A DNA stretch of 64,000 nt from Candidatus Acutalibacter stercorigallinarum (GTDB taxonomy: Bacteria > Bacillota > Clostridia > Oscillospirales > Acutalibacteraceae). The translations under genes were made by a program, and so were the position numbers. The notes below the pieces were generated by a model that searched no databases, was not told where the DNA came from, and was given only the letters and a program-made list of their open reading frames with translations. Positions 16,290-23,594 of the stretch are shown here, piece after piece; position 1 is the first letter of the stretch, and the number at the start of each line of letters is the position of its first letter. The stretch lies in the NCBI GenBank assembly GCA_019112625.1, contig DXIW01000047.1, positions 1 through 64,000 of the forward strand, in the 5' to 3' direction.

Positions 16290-17264
16290 ATGGCACAGCT
16301 TTTATCCATGGGCGAGCTCTTGATCGACTTTACCCCGGTGGGGCAGACGGAGGACGGCAGGCTGCTGTTCGCCCGCAACCCCGGCGGCGCGCCGGCCAAC
16401 GTGGCGGTGCAGGCCCAGCGGGCCGGGGTGTCCGCTGGCTTCCTGGGCCGGGTGGGCCAGGATATGTTCGGTGACTTTCTGGTAAAGACCTTACAGGACT
16501 GCGGCATCGAGACCGCCGGCCTCTCCCAGGACCCGGACCACGCCACCACCCTGGCCTTCGTGCAGCTCAACGACCAGGGGGACCGGGACTTCAGCTTTTA
16601 CCGAAACCCCGGGGCCGACACCCGCCTGGCCTTCGAGGGGGTAGACCTGTCCCTTCTGGACCAGTGCAGCCTGCTGTGCTTCGGCTCCCTGCTCCTCACC
16701 GCCGAGCCCAGCCGCTCCGCCGTGGAGAAGCTGGTGGCCTACGCCAAAGAGCGGGGGAAAATCACCGCTTACGACCCCAACTGGCGTCCCCCCCTGTGGA
16801 AGGGCCGGGAGGACGAGGGGGTGCAGCGGATGAAGAGCCTCATCCCCCTGGCGGACATTATGAAGGTCTCCGACGAGGAGCTGGCCCTCATCACCGGGGA
16901 AAGTGACCTGGCCGCCGGGGCCAAGGCCCTGCTGGACCAGGGGGTCTCCCTGGTGGTGGTGACCCAGGGGCCCAAGGGCTGCACCGTGTTCACCCCGGGC
17001 TTCTCCTTTGCCCAGCCCACCTACGACACCCCGGTGAAGGACACCACCGGCTCCGGCGACAGCTTCTTCGGGGCGTTGCTGGCCCAGGTCATCCTCTCCG
17101 GGAAAAAGCCCGGAGACCTGTCCCAGCAGGAGCTCTCCGCCTTCGTGGACTTCGCCAACGCCGCGGGCTCCACCTGCGCCACCAAGACCGGCGCCATCCC
17201 CGCCATGCCCACCACGGCGGAGATCCAGGCCTGCCAGCGGAATGTCCCCCTGCTGAAGCTCTGA
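16290..17264 (+). CDS. PfkB-family carbohydrate kinase (fructokinase type)
   Basis: A 324-residue cytosolic kinase. Family signature 1 is seen as NPGGAPANVAVQAQRAG near residue 30. Signature 2, with the catalytic Asp in an anion hole, is DTTGSGDSFFGALL near residue 250. The length and the FYRNPGADTRL segment fit bacterial fructokinases, so fructose to fructose 6-phosphate is the likely reaction; other sugars cannot be excluded. Own promoter, and convergent with the glycosyltransferase with a shared terminator between them. Confidence 0.9.
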   Translation: MAQLLSMGELLIDFTPVGQTEDGRLLFARNPGGAPANVAVQAQRAGVSAGFLGRVGQDMFGDFLVKTLQDCGIETAGLSQDPDHATTLAFVQLNDQGDRDFSFYRNPGADTRLAFEGVDLSLLDQCSLLCFGSLLLTAEPSRSAVEKLVAYAKERGKITAYDPNWRPPLWKGREDEGVQRMKSLIPLADIMKVSDEELALITGESDLAAGAKALLDQGVSLVVVTQGPKGCTVFTPGFSFAQPTYDTPVKDTTGSGDSFFGALLAQVILSGKKPGDLSQQELSAFVDFANAAGSTCATKTGAIPAMPTTAEIQACQRNVPLLKL

Positions 17265-17287
17265 TTTCAGAAATTACAACAACAACA

Positions 17288-17322
17288 AAGGCCGGCCCCC
17301 TAAAACAGGGGGCCGGCCTTTT
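17288..17322. terminator. Bidirectional terminator between sugar kinase and glycosyltransferase genes
   Basis: A 14-bp perfect stem (17288-17301 with 17307-17320) flanked by A-run and T-run, serving both convergent genes. Confidence 0.9.
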
Positions 17323-17336
17323 CCGCTGGGAGGCTT

Positions 17337-18299
17337 TTACTTGTCCTCCCCGTCGTTTGGCAAAAATTCCTCCACCCGGAAGCGGGGCCGGGCCTTTACC
17401 TCGCTGTAAATTTTCCCGATATAGCCCCCCACGACCCCCAGGCAGAGCATCTGCAGCCCGCCCAGCAGCCAGATGGAGCACACGGTGGCGGTCCAGCCAG
17501 GCACCGCCCAGCCGGCAAAGTAGGAGATGAGGGCGTACAGCAGCCCCAGAATACTGAGCACCGAGATGAGGATGCCCAGGTTGGAGATGAGCTTTAAGGG
17601 CTTTACGCTGAAGCTGGTGATGCCGTCCAGAGCAAAGGAGATCATCTTCTTCAGGGGGTATTTCGACTCTCCGGCGAACCGCTCGTGGCGGTCGTAGTAC
17701 ACGTAGTCGCTGCGGTACCCGATGAGGGGCACGATGCCCCGCAAAAACAGGTTTACCTCCCGGTACTCCGCGAGGGCCTCCAGGGCCCGCTGGCTCATCA
17801 GCCGGTAGTCCGCGTGGTTAAAGACGATGTCCACCCCCAACAGTTTCATCACCTTGTAAAAGCCCTCGGCGGTGGTGCGCTTGAACCAGGTGTCCGTGTC
17901 CCGCTTGTTGCGCACGCCGTACACCACATCGCAGCCCTCCAGGTACTTCTGGACGAACTGGTCCAGGGCGTCGGTGTCGTCCTGCAGGTCCGCGTCCAGG
18001 CTGATGGCGCAGTCGCACCGGTCCTTGGCGGTCATCAGCCCGCAGAGCAGGGCGTTCTGGTGGCCCCGGTTGTGGGCCAGCTTTACCCCCTCCACGTAGG
18101 GGTTCTCCCGGTTAAACTGGGAGATGAGCTGCCAGGTCTTGTCCTTGCTGCCGTCGTCCACCAGCAGCATGCGGCTCTTTTCGCCTGCCAGGCCCTGGCT
18201 TGCCATGGACTGCAGCTTCTCCGTCAGCCGCTTTACGGTCTCGGGGAGCACAGCCTCCTCGTTATAGCAGGGGATGACGAAATATACGGTAGGTGCCAT
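17337..18299 (-). CDS. Family 2 glycosyltransferase, polyprenyl-phosphate sugar transferase type
   Basis: A 320-residue GT2 enzyme of the DPM1/GtrB/YkoT group, which moves a sugar from a nucleotide donor to undecaprenyl phosphate. The N-terminal GT-A domain has VIPCYNEE, LLVDDGSKD and the metal-binding DADLQDD. At the C-terminus are two membrane spans (about 235-260 and 270-295), then a basic tail. The start ATG directly follows the YfhO-like stop codon (TAA-ATG), so the pair is translationally coupled. In Bacillus-type systems such an enzyme supplies lipid-linked sugar to a multi-span transferase of the YfhO family that decorates teichoic acid outside the cell; the same pairing is likely here. 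Confidence 0.9.
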   Translation of the reverse strand: MAPTVYFVIPCYNEEAVLPETVKRLTEKLQSMASQGLAGEKSRMLLVDDGSKDKTWQLISQFNRENPYVEGVKLAHNRGHQNALLCGLMTAKDRCDCAISLDADLQDDTDALDQFVQKYLEGCDVVYGVRNKRDTDTWFKRTTAEGFYKVMKLLGVDIVFNHADYRLMSQRALEALAEYREVNLFLRGIVPLIGYRSDYVYYDRHERFAGESKYPLKKMISFALDGITSFSVKPLKLISNLGILISVLSILGLLYALISYFAGWAVPGWTATVCSIWLLGGLQMLCLGVVGGYIGKIYSEVKARPRFRVEEFLPNDGEDK

Positions 18300-20915
18300 T
18301 TAGGGTTCCTCCTTTTCCGGCGCCGCCGGGGCGCTGGTGTTCTGGGTCTCGGGTGGTTCCGGGCTGTCCGTTTTGGGGCTTTCCTCCGGGGGCGGCGACT
18401 GGGCCGGCGGGTCCGGGGGCAGGGCGGCCTGCCGCTCCTGCCGGGGGATCATGGCCCCCTCCCGGCGGAAGCTGGCCCCCCGGGACCTGGCGTAGTCCTC
18501 GAACCGCCCGGGCCGGATGAGCCGGGGGATGGCCTTGGGGGCGGGCTGGCTGTCCTGCCACCGGCGCATGAGCACCAGGTAGGCCACCAGCAGGGCGATG
18601 GACCCCAGGGTGATGAGGAAGCCGGTAAACAGCCCCGGGGTGCGGTAGGTGAACTCGATGGTCACGTCCTCCCCCATGGGGACCATCACCGCCATAAAGC
18701 CCACGTTCACCCGCTCGATGGGCACTTCCTCCCCGTTGACCTTGGCACTCCAGCCCTCCTCGTAGGGGACGCTGAAGAACACCAGCTCCTCGGCCCGGGT
18801 GCTGAGGGAGGCGGTAAAGCCGGTGCGGGTGTACTGGAAGGTCTCGCAAGAGGTGGCCGCCCGCTCCAGGCAGTCCTGGACGTACCGGTTCTCGTCGAAG
18901 ACCCGCCGGTCGTCGGGGAGATGGCGCAGCAGCCCGTCGTACTGGGCGGCCCGGTCGTCCTCCAGCACGATGGCCCGCAGCATCACCAGCTCCCGGTCCG
19001 CCTCGGACATGGCGTTGTACTCGCTGCGGGTGATATAGTAGTCGTAGGAGAAGCCCATGGGAATGTAGTACTGGTTCTCCCAGATGTCGTAGCCGTTGGC
19101 GTTGCCGTAGTAGGCCCAGCCCGGCATGGCGGGGTCGGACATGTCCTCCCCGGCGAAGAAGTCGCTGTCGTGGTCGTCGTCAAACAGCCAGTGCACCGAG
19201 GTCAGGGCCCGCAGGCCGTAGTGGGAGGTGTCCGGCCGGCTGGCCACGTCCCGCTGCACGCCGATGGAGTCGTAGAACTCCATCACCGAGCCGGGCACAA
19301 TGCTGTGGAACGCCTGGATGGCGGGGATCTCCCAGAACATGCCGGCGTTGTCCAGGCTCTCGTAAAAGTCCGAGCGGCACTCCTGCAGGTCGGGCAGATC
19401 CACGTCCTTCCCGCCGTTTAAGTTGTAGGGGATCAGGTGGTCCCAGGTGTACTCCGACTGGGTCTTGCCCAAAGCGATGAAGTAGATGGAGTACAGCACC
19501 GTCACCACCGACAGGGCCACCATGGCCGAACGCTGGAAGCGCCTGCGGCTGCTGCGGCAGAAGGTGAACAGGTAGATCAGCGCCGCCAGGGAGATCAGGG
19601 CGATAGCCACGTAGGTCCAGAAGCGGGTGGGGTACTGCTCCAGCCCGTAGGTGACGGTCTCCGTGCCGTCGGAGCTGGTGGTGAAGGTGGGCATAAAGCC
19701 CACCACCAGGGCGATGGCCACGGTGATGCCCATGGTCCAGGAGATGGAGCGCTTCCAGTCCACCCGGCTGCACTCCAGGGACAGGATGGTGGCCAGCGCC
19801 ATCATCAGGGTGAGCATGTAGTACCACCTGGCGTAGAAGGAGGTGTTCATCATCTGGAAGGCGGAGTTGAGGAAGGGCACCATGGCCATGAGGAACAAGA
19901 TCCACAGCAGCTTCTTCAGCCAGTGCTTCCGGTGCAGCTGCAGCCACCCGATGACCCCCGTCATGCTGAACAGGGGCAGCCAGGCCCCCAGAGAGGCCCA
20001 TTTCGACTCGGACTCCGGGGTGAAGTTGGGCCGGGCGGGCAGGTCCGGCGGGAAGAAGAAGCACTCGATGATGTGCAGGTACCGCTGGTTCTTGTTGTAC
20101 AGCACCGCGTTCCAGCCGTTGATGTATTCCGAGGCCCGGTAATTCTGCACCACCGCCAGCACCGAGGGCACCAGCAGCACGCAGGCCATCCCCACCCCCA
20201 GCACGGCCTCCAACGCCAGCAGCAGGAAGTCCCGCAGGGAGATGCGCCAGCTTTTGCAGGCCAGCCGCAAAAAGAAGTAGATGAGGGTAAAGGTGACCTG
20301 CCCCACAAAGAAGTAGTAGTTCACCACGCAGCAGAAGCACACCGCCAGGGCGAACAGCCCCCGCCGCCGGGCGGCCATGTACTCGTCCAGGGCGGAGAGC
20401 AGCAGGGGGAAGAACACGATGGCCTCGTGGAAGTGGTTGAAAAATACGTTGTAGATGGAGAACCCGGAGAAGGCGTACAGCACCGCGCCGATGAGGGCGG
20501 TGTCCCTGGTCTTGGTGTACCGGTGCAGGTACACGTAGCCCGTCAGGGTGGCGCAGGCGAATTTCAGAATGAGCAGGGGCCCCATCAAAAACTGCAGCCA
20601 CTCCGAGGGGAAGGGGATGGTCAGCCAGAAGAAGGGGCTGCCCAGCAGGTAAAAGCTGTAGGACCCGATGAAATTCGCCCCCAGGTCCGTGTGCTGGCTC
20701 CAGCCGAACTGGCCGTTTCGCACCATGTCGTGGGCCAGGCGGTAGAAGGGCACCTGTTGGACGTTGAAGTCCCCGTAGAACAGGAACCGCCCCCCGTCCA
20801 CCACCAAAAAGGGCAGGAAGATGAGGAAGGACAGCCCCAGGCCCAGGAAAAAGGCCTTGAGGAAATAGTTGTTCCGCCAGCCGCCGCCGGCTTTTTGCTT
20901 GATCGTATGTTCCAT
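18300..20915 (-). CDS. YfhO-family multi-span membrane glycosyltransferase
   Basis: An 871-residue integral membrane protein with about a dozen spans, a large extracytoplasmic domain (about residues 480-760), a late single span and a Pro-rich cytosolic tail. It has the N-terminal hallmark FGDFNVQQVPFY-like segment (FLFYGDFNVQQVPFYRLAHD) and FSGFSIYNVFFNHFH typical of YfhO/GT-C proteins. These glycosylate lipoteichoic or wall polymers using lipid-linked sugar. The ATG at the complement of 20913-20915 is preferred over an upstream in-frame start because it begins a normal N-terminus (MEHTIKQK) just before the first span. Coupled to the GT2 gene that follows. The polymer acceptor is unknown. Confidence 0.88.
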   Translation of the reverse strand: MEHTIKQKAGGGWRNNYFLKAFFLGLGLSFLIFLPFLVVDGGRFLFYGDFNVQQVPFYRLAHDMVRNGQFGWSQHTDLGANFIGSYSFYLLGSPFFWLTIPFPSEWLQFLMGPLLILKFACATLTGYVYLHRYTKTRDTALIGAVLYAFSGFSIYNVFFNHFHEAIVFFPLLLSALDEYMAARRRGLFALAVCFCCVVNYYFFVGQVTFTLIYFFLRLACKSWRISLRDFLLLALEAVLGVGMACVLLVPSVLAVVQNYRASEYINGWNAVLYNKNQRYLHIIECFFFPPDLPARPNFTPESESKWASLGAWLPLFSMTGVIGWLQLHRKHWLKKLLWILFLMAMVPFLNSAFQMMNTSFYARWYYMLTLMMALATILSLECSRVDWKRSISWTMGITVAIALVVGFMPTFTTSSDGTETVTYGLEQYPTRFWTYVAIALISLAALIYLFTFCRSSRRRFQRSAMVALSVVTVLYSIYFIALGKTQSEYTWDHLIPYNLNGGKDVDLPDLQECRSDFYESLDNAGMFWEIPAIQAFHSIVPGSVMEFYDSIGVQRDVASRPDTSHYGLRALTSVHWLFDDDHDSDFFAGEDMSDPAMPGWAYYGNANGYDIWENQYYIPMGFSYDYYITRSEYNAMSEADRELVMLRAIVLEDDRAAQYDGLLRHLPDDRRVFDENRYVQDCLERAATSCETFQYTRTGFTASLSTRAEELVFFSVPYEEGWSAKVNGEEVPIERVNVGFMAVMVPMGEDVTIEFTYRTPGLFTGFLITLGSIALLVAYLVLMRRWQDSQPAPKAIPRLIRPGRFEDYARSRGASFRREGAMIPRQERQAALPPDPPAQSPPPEESPKTDSPEPPETQNTSAPAAPEKEEP

Positions 20916-20984
20916 AAAGCAGGAGACCTCCGCAGGTGATGGTGAGCACACGCCCCGTGCCGGGAAAACGCTATAAGTATCCTT

Positions 20985-20993
20985 AGTATAGCA
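20985..20993 (-). promoter_or_regulatory. Extended -10 promoter of the YfhO/glycosyltransferase operon
   Basis: Minus-strand TGC-TATACT; -10 hexamer 20990-20985, about 70 nt upstream of the ATG. The -35 region is weak. Confidence 0.55.
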
Positions 20994-20996
20994 CAA

Positions 20997-21360
20997 ATCC
21001 CCAGGAGGATAAAGTCTTTTTTCGCATTTGCCCTCCGGATGAATCCCCTTCCGGCCCGGCTTTGTCGGGCCCCCTCCCCGAGGGGGCTGTCACGGCTTCG
21101 CCGTGACTGGGGGAGTTTATGCTTTCTCTTTTCCCACCCCCTGCCCCCTCCCATTGATTTCATTTTCTATAAGAGGCAGCCTCGTCACAACGGGAGGGGG
21201 AGTTATTTTTTTATATATGAAGTTTTTCAAAGGGCTGCGCCCTTTGGAACCCCTTTTGCAGTAAGCCAGGGCCCAGCGTGCCCTTGGGGGGTTTTCGGGG
21301 GGCTTTCCCCCCCTTGAACAAACTTGCCAAAAGAAAATTCCCCTGGGCGGTGGCGAAAGC
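20997..21360. repeat. Intergenic block 2: palindromic repeat modules
   Basis: Contains CCCCCTC/GAGGGGG and GTCACGGC/GCCGTGAC hairpins (about 21070-21107), then CCACCCCCTGCCCCCTCCC (about 21128) opening a minus-orientation copy of the CCCCTCCCG module. These are followed by a CAAAGGGC/GCCCTTTG hairpin and the CCCTTGGGGGG motif shared with 34790 and 45440. No supported gene. Confidence 0.65.
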
Positions 21361-21373
21361 CCGCGGGATATTG

Positions 21374-21379
21374 TATAAT
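21374..21379 (+). promoter_or_regulatory. Probable -10 box of the YfbR-like gene
   Basis: TATAAT at 21374-21379, 40 nt upstream of the ATG; only a poor -35 match (TGGCGA, 21351-21356) is present. Confidence 0.45.
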
Positions 21380-21418
21380 AAAGGGTACCCGAGGAAAATC
21401 GGGAGGGAGGAGACCCTC

Positions 21419-22066
21419 ATGTATCACTTTTTCGCCATGCTTTCGCGTATGAAATACATCAACCGCTGGGGGCTCATGCGCAACACCCGCAGCGAGAACA
21501 TCTGCGAGCACAGCCTGGAGGTGGCCCTGGTGGCCCACGCCCTGGCCACCCTGGGCAACCAGAAATTCGGCAAGCACTACGACCCCGAGCGGGCCGCCAT
21601 GCTGGCCGTGCTCCACGACGCCTCGGAGATCATCACCGGGGACATGCCCACCCCGGTGAAGTACCACTCCGAGGAGATCCGCAGGGCCTACAGCGAGGTG
21701 GAGGACCTGGCGGTGGAGCACCTGGTGAAGATGCTCCCCGAGGAGCTGCGCCCCCAGTACCGGGAGCTGATGACTATGACCGGGGAGCAGGACGCAGAGC
21801 TCAGGCCCCTGGTCAAGGCCGCGGACCGCATTTCCGCCGTCATCAAGTGCGTGGAGGAGCGCCGCAGCGGCAACTGGGACTTCTCCCAGGCCGAGCAGAC
21901 CATCACCAAGTCCATCAAGGACATGAAGCTCCCCGAGGCCGACTATTTTATGGAGGAATTTCTCCCCTCCTACGGCCTCACCATCGAGGAGCAGGACTAC
22001 ACCCGGGAGGCCGGCCTCAAATTTTCAGAATCGTCACAACTGGTATTCTCCAAAGTGCTAAAATAG
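21419..22066 (+). CDS. yfbR: HD-domain 5'-deoxynucleotidase, YfbR type
   Basis: A 215-residue HD-superfamily phosphohydrolase that would remove phosphate from deoxynucleoside monophosphates. The metal ligands expected for YfbR are visible: H31 in ENICEHSLEV, H66-D67 in AVLHDASE, and the distal Asp in KAADRISA. GGGAGGGAGGAG at 21401-21412 supports the ATG at 21419; the longer frame from 21278 comes from repeat DNA. The length matches the family. Tandem hairpin repeats begin directly after the TAG stop. Confidence 0.9.
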   Translation: MYHFFAMLSRMKYINRWGLMRNTRSENICEHSLEVALVAHALATLGNQKFGKHYDPERAAMLAVLHDASEIITGDMPTPVKYHSEEIRRAYSEVEDLAVEHLVKMLPEELRPQYRELMTMTGEQDAELRPLVKAADRISAVIKCVEERRSGNWDFSQAEQTITKSIKDMKLPEADYFMEEFLPSYGLTIEEQDYTREAGLKFSESSQLVFSKVLK

Positions 22067-22245
22067 TCTGTATCCAGACTGGATAGGAAAATCCCTCTGC
22101 AAGGCGCTTACGCCTTGCGCCGGGATTTTGGTCTGTGACCAGACAGGACAAGAAAATCCCTCCGCTGAAGGGCGCTCCGGGATTTTAGTCTGTGACCAGA
22201 CAGGACGGGAAAATCCCTCTGCACTTCGTGCGCCGGGATTTTAAG
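22067..22245. repeat. Three tandem hairpin repeats directly behind the yfbR stop codon
   Basis: Three units start with TCTGTRWCCAGAC at 22067, 22132 and 22189. In each, GGACARGAAAATCCC is followed by a variable GC-rich loop and then GGGATTTT, so every unit is an AAAATCCC/GGGATTTT hairpin; the loops differ (about 27, 19 and 18 nt). The same hairpin design recurs at about 9888-9916, 37702-37735, 37799-37832 and 41098-41190. Too few and too unlike each other for CRISPR. Confidence 0.75.
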
Positions 22246-22570
22246 GGCATACGAGTTGCCCCTGTCTGCCGTTCGCTAACCGGGGTTTTTGAATCCGTAC
22301 CGCTAGTTTTGCTCACGGGGGATTCCCAAGGGGGACGACAGTCCCCCTTGGGATAAAGATGCTTTCAACCTGGGCACGGCCCCCCGCCCGCCCCGGCTTT
22401 CGCGCAGCGAAAGCGCCTCCCCGCCTCCGGCGGTGAGGCCGCCGCAGCTTGCCGCGGCGCGGGGCGGCCCAAGAAAAAGTTTTTCGTCCACCTTTTTTCA
22501 AAAAGGTGGCGTGGTGTGGAGCGGAGCTCCACGGCCTTTTCGATACCATATACAGAAAGGAAGTGCCCCC
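22246..22570. repeat. Remaining intergenic block 3 before dus, with two clear hairpins
   Basis: No gene. A GCTAACCGGGGTTTTT motif near 22273 matches in reverse the sequence near 9977. A 10-bp hairpin CCACCTTTTT/AAAAAGGTGG is at 22488-22509, and a 7-bp hairpin GTGGAGC/GCTCCAC at 22516-22532 is followed by GGCCTTTT, a possible terminator in front of the dus operon. The region 22360-22470 is very GC-rich with palindromes and no reading frame of note. Confidence 0.55.
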
Positions 22571-23548
22571 ATGCGCATTGGGGACGTGGAAATACAGGGC
22601 CGGGCGGCCTTGGCCCCCATGGCCGGGGTGACGGACAGCGCCTGCCGCCAGATCTGCCAGGGCTTCGGCACGGCCTACACCGTCACCGAGATGGTCAGCG
22701 CCAAGGCCATCCAATACGGCGACAAAAAATCCCGGGAGCTGGCGGACCTCTCCCACGACCAGGGGCCGGTGTTCCTGCAGATTTTCGGCGACGACCCCCA
22801 GGTGATGGCGGGGGCCGCCCAAAGCCTTTTGGACCTGGGCCCCGCCGGGTTCGACATCAACATGGGCTGCCCGGTGCCCAAGGTGGCGGGCAACGGCTGC
22901 GGCAGCGCTTTGATGAAAGACCCCCAGCGCTGCGGGGAGATCGTGGCGGCGGTCAAGGCCGCGGTGCCCGTGCCTGTCACCGCCAAAATGCGCCTGGGCT
23001 GGGACCAGGAACACAAAAACGTGGTGGAGGTGGCCCGTATCTGTGAGCAGGCCGGGGCCGACGCCGTCTGCGTCCACGGTCGCACCCGGGACCAGATGTA
23101 CGCCGGCAAAGCGGACTGGCAGGCCATCCGCCAGGTAAAAGAGGCCCTGTCCATCCCGGTCATCGCCAACGGCGACGTGACAGACGCCCTCTCCGCCGCC
23201 AAACTCCTGGAGGAGACCGGCTGCGACCTGGTGATGGTGGGCCGGGGCGCCCTGGGCAATCCTTGGATCTTCCGGCAGATCAACGCCTACCTGTCCCCGG
23301 AGTTCCGCCTCATCCCGCCCCCCGGCCTGGCGGAGCGCACTTTAGTCATCCGCAAGCATATCGGCCTGCTCTGCCAGTACAAGGGGGAGGCCCGGGGCAT
23401 GCGGGAGGCCCGCAAGCATGTGGGGTGGTACCTCCACGGCATGCGGGGCGCGGCGGAATTCCGCCGCCGGGCCGGGGAGCTCGCCGCCCTGGCCGACTTG
23501 GACCGCCTGCTCGCCGACGTCTATGAGAAAAACCAGGCCCAGGCCTGA
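22571..23548 (+). CDS. dus: tRNA-dihydrouridine synthase, DusB type
   Basis: A 325-residue flavoenzyme that reduces specific uridines in tRNA with NADPH. It shows the opening LAPMAGVTDSACRQIC, the active-site loop DINMGCPVPKV with catalytic C100, the FMN-phosphate motif VMVGRGALGNPWIF, and VCVHGRTRDQMYAGKADW. The ATG at 22571 follows GAAAGGAAG; the upstream extension of the frame is repeat DNA. First gene of a long colinear run; polA follows after 46 nt. Confidence 0.95.
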   Translation: MRIGDVEIQGRAALAPMAGVTDSACRQICQGFGTAYTVTEMVSAKAIQYGDKKSRELADLSHDQGPVFLQIFGDDPQVMAGAAQSLLDLGPAGFDINMGCPVPKVAGNGCGSALMKDPQRCGEIVAAVKAAVPVPVTAKMRLGWDQEHKNVVEVARICEQAGADAVCVHGRTRDQMYAGKADWQAIRQVKEALSIPVIANGDVTDALSAAKLLEETGCDLVMVGRGALGNPWIFRQINAYLSPEFRLIPPPGLAERTLVIRKHIGLLCQYKGEARGMREARKHVGWYLHGMRGAAEFRRRAGELAALADLDRLLADVYEKNQAQA

Positions 23549-23594
23549 GAAAAAGGAGAACAACGGGGTCACCCCGAGGAAAGGGAAAAACGCT

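Noticed and set aside
22067-22245. Possible CRISPR array
   Set aside because: Only three units, with imperfect repeats whose variable part lies in a hairpin loop, unit lengths of 65 and 57 nt, and no cas genes nearby.
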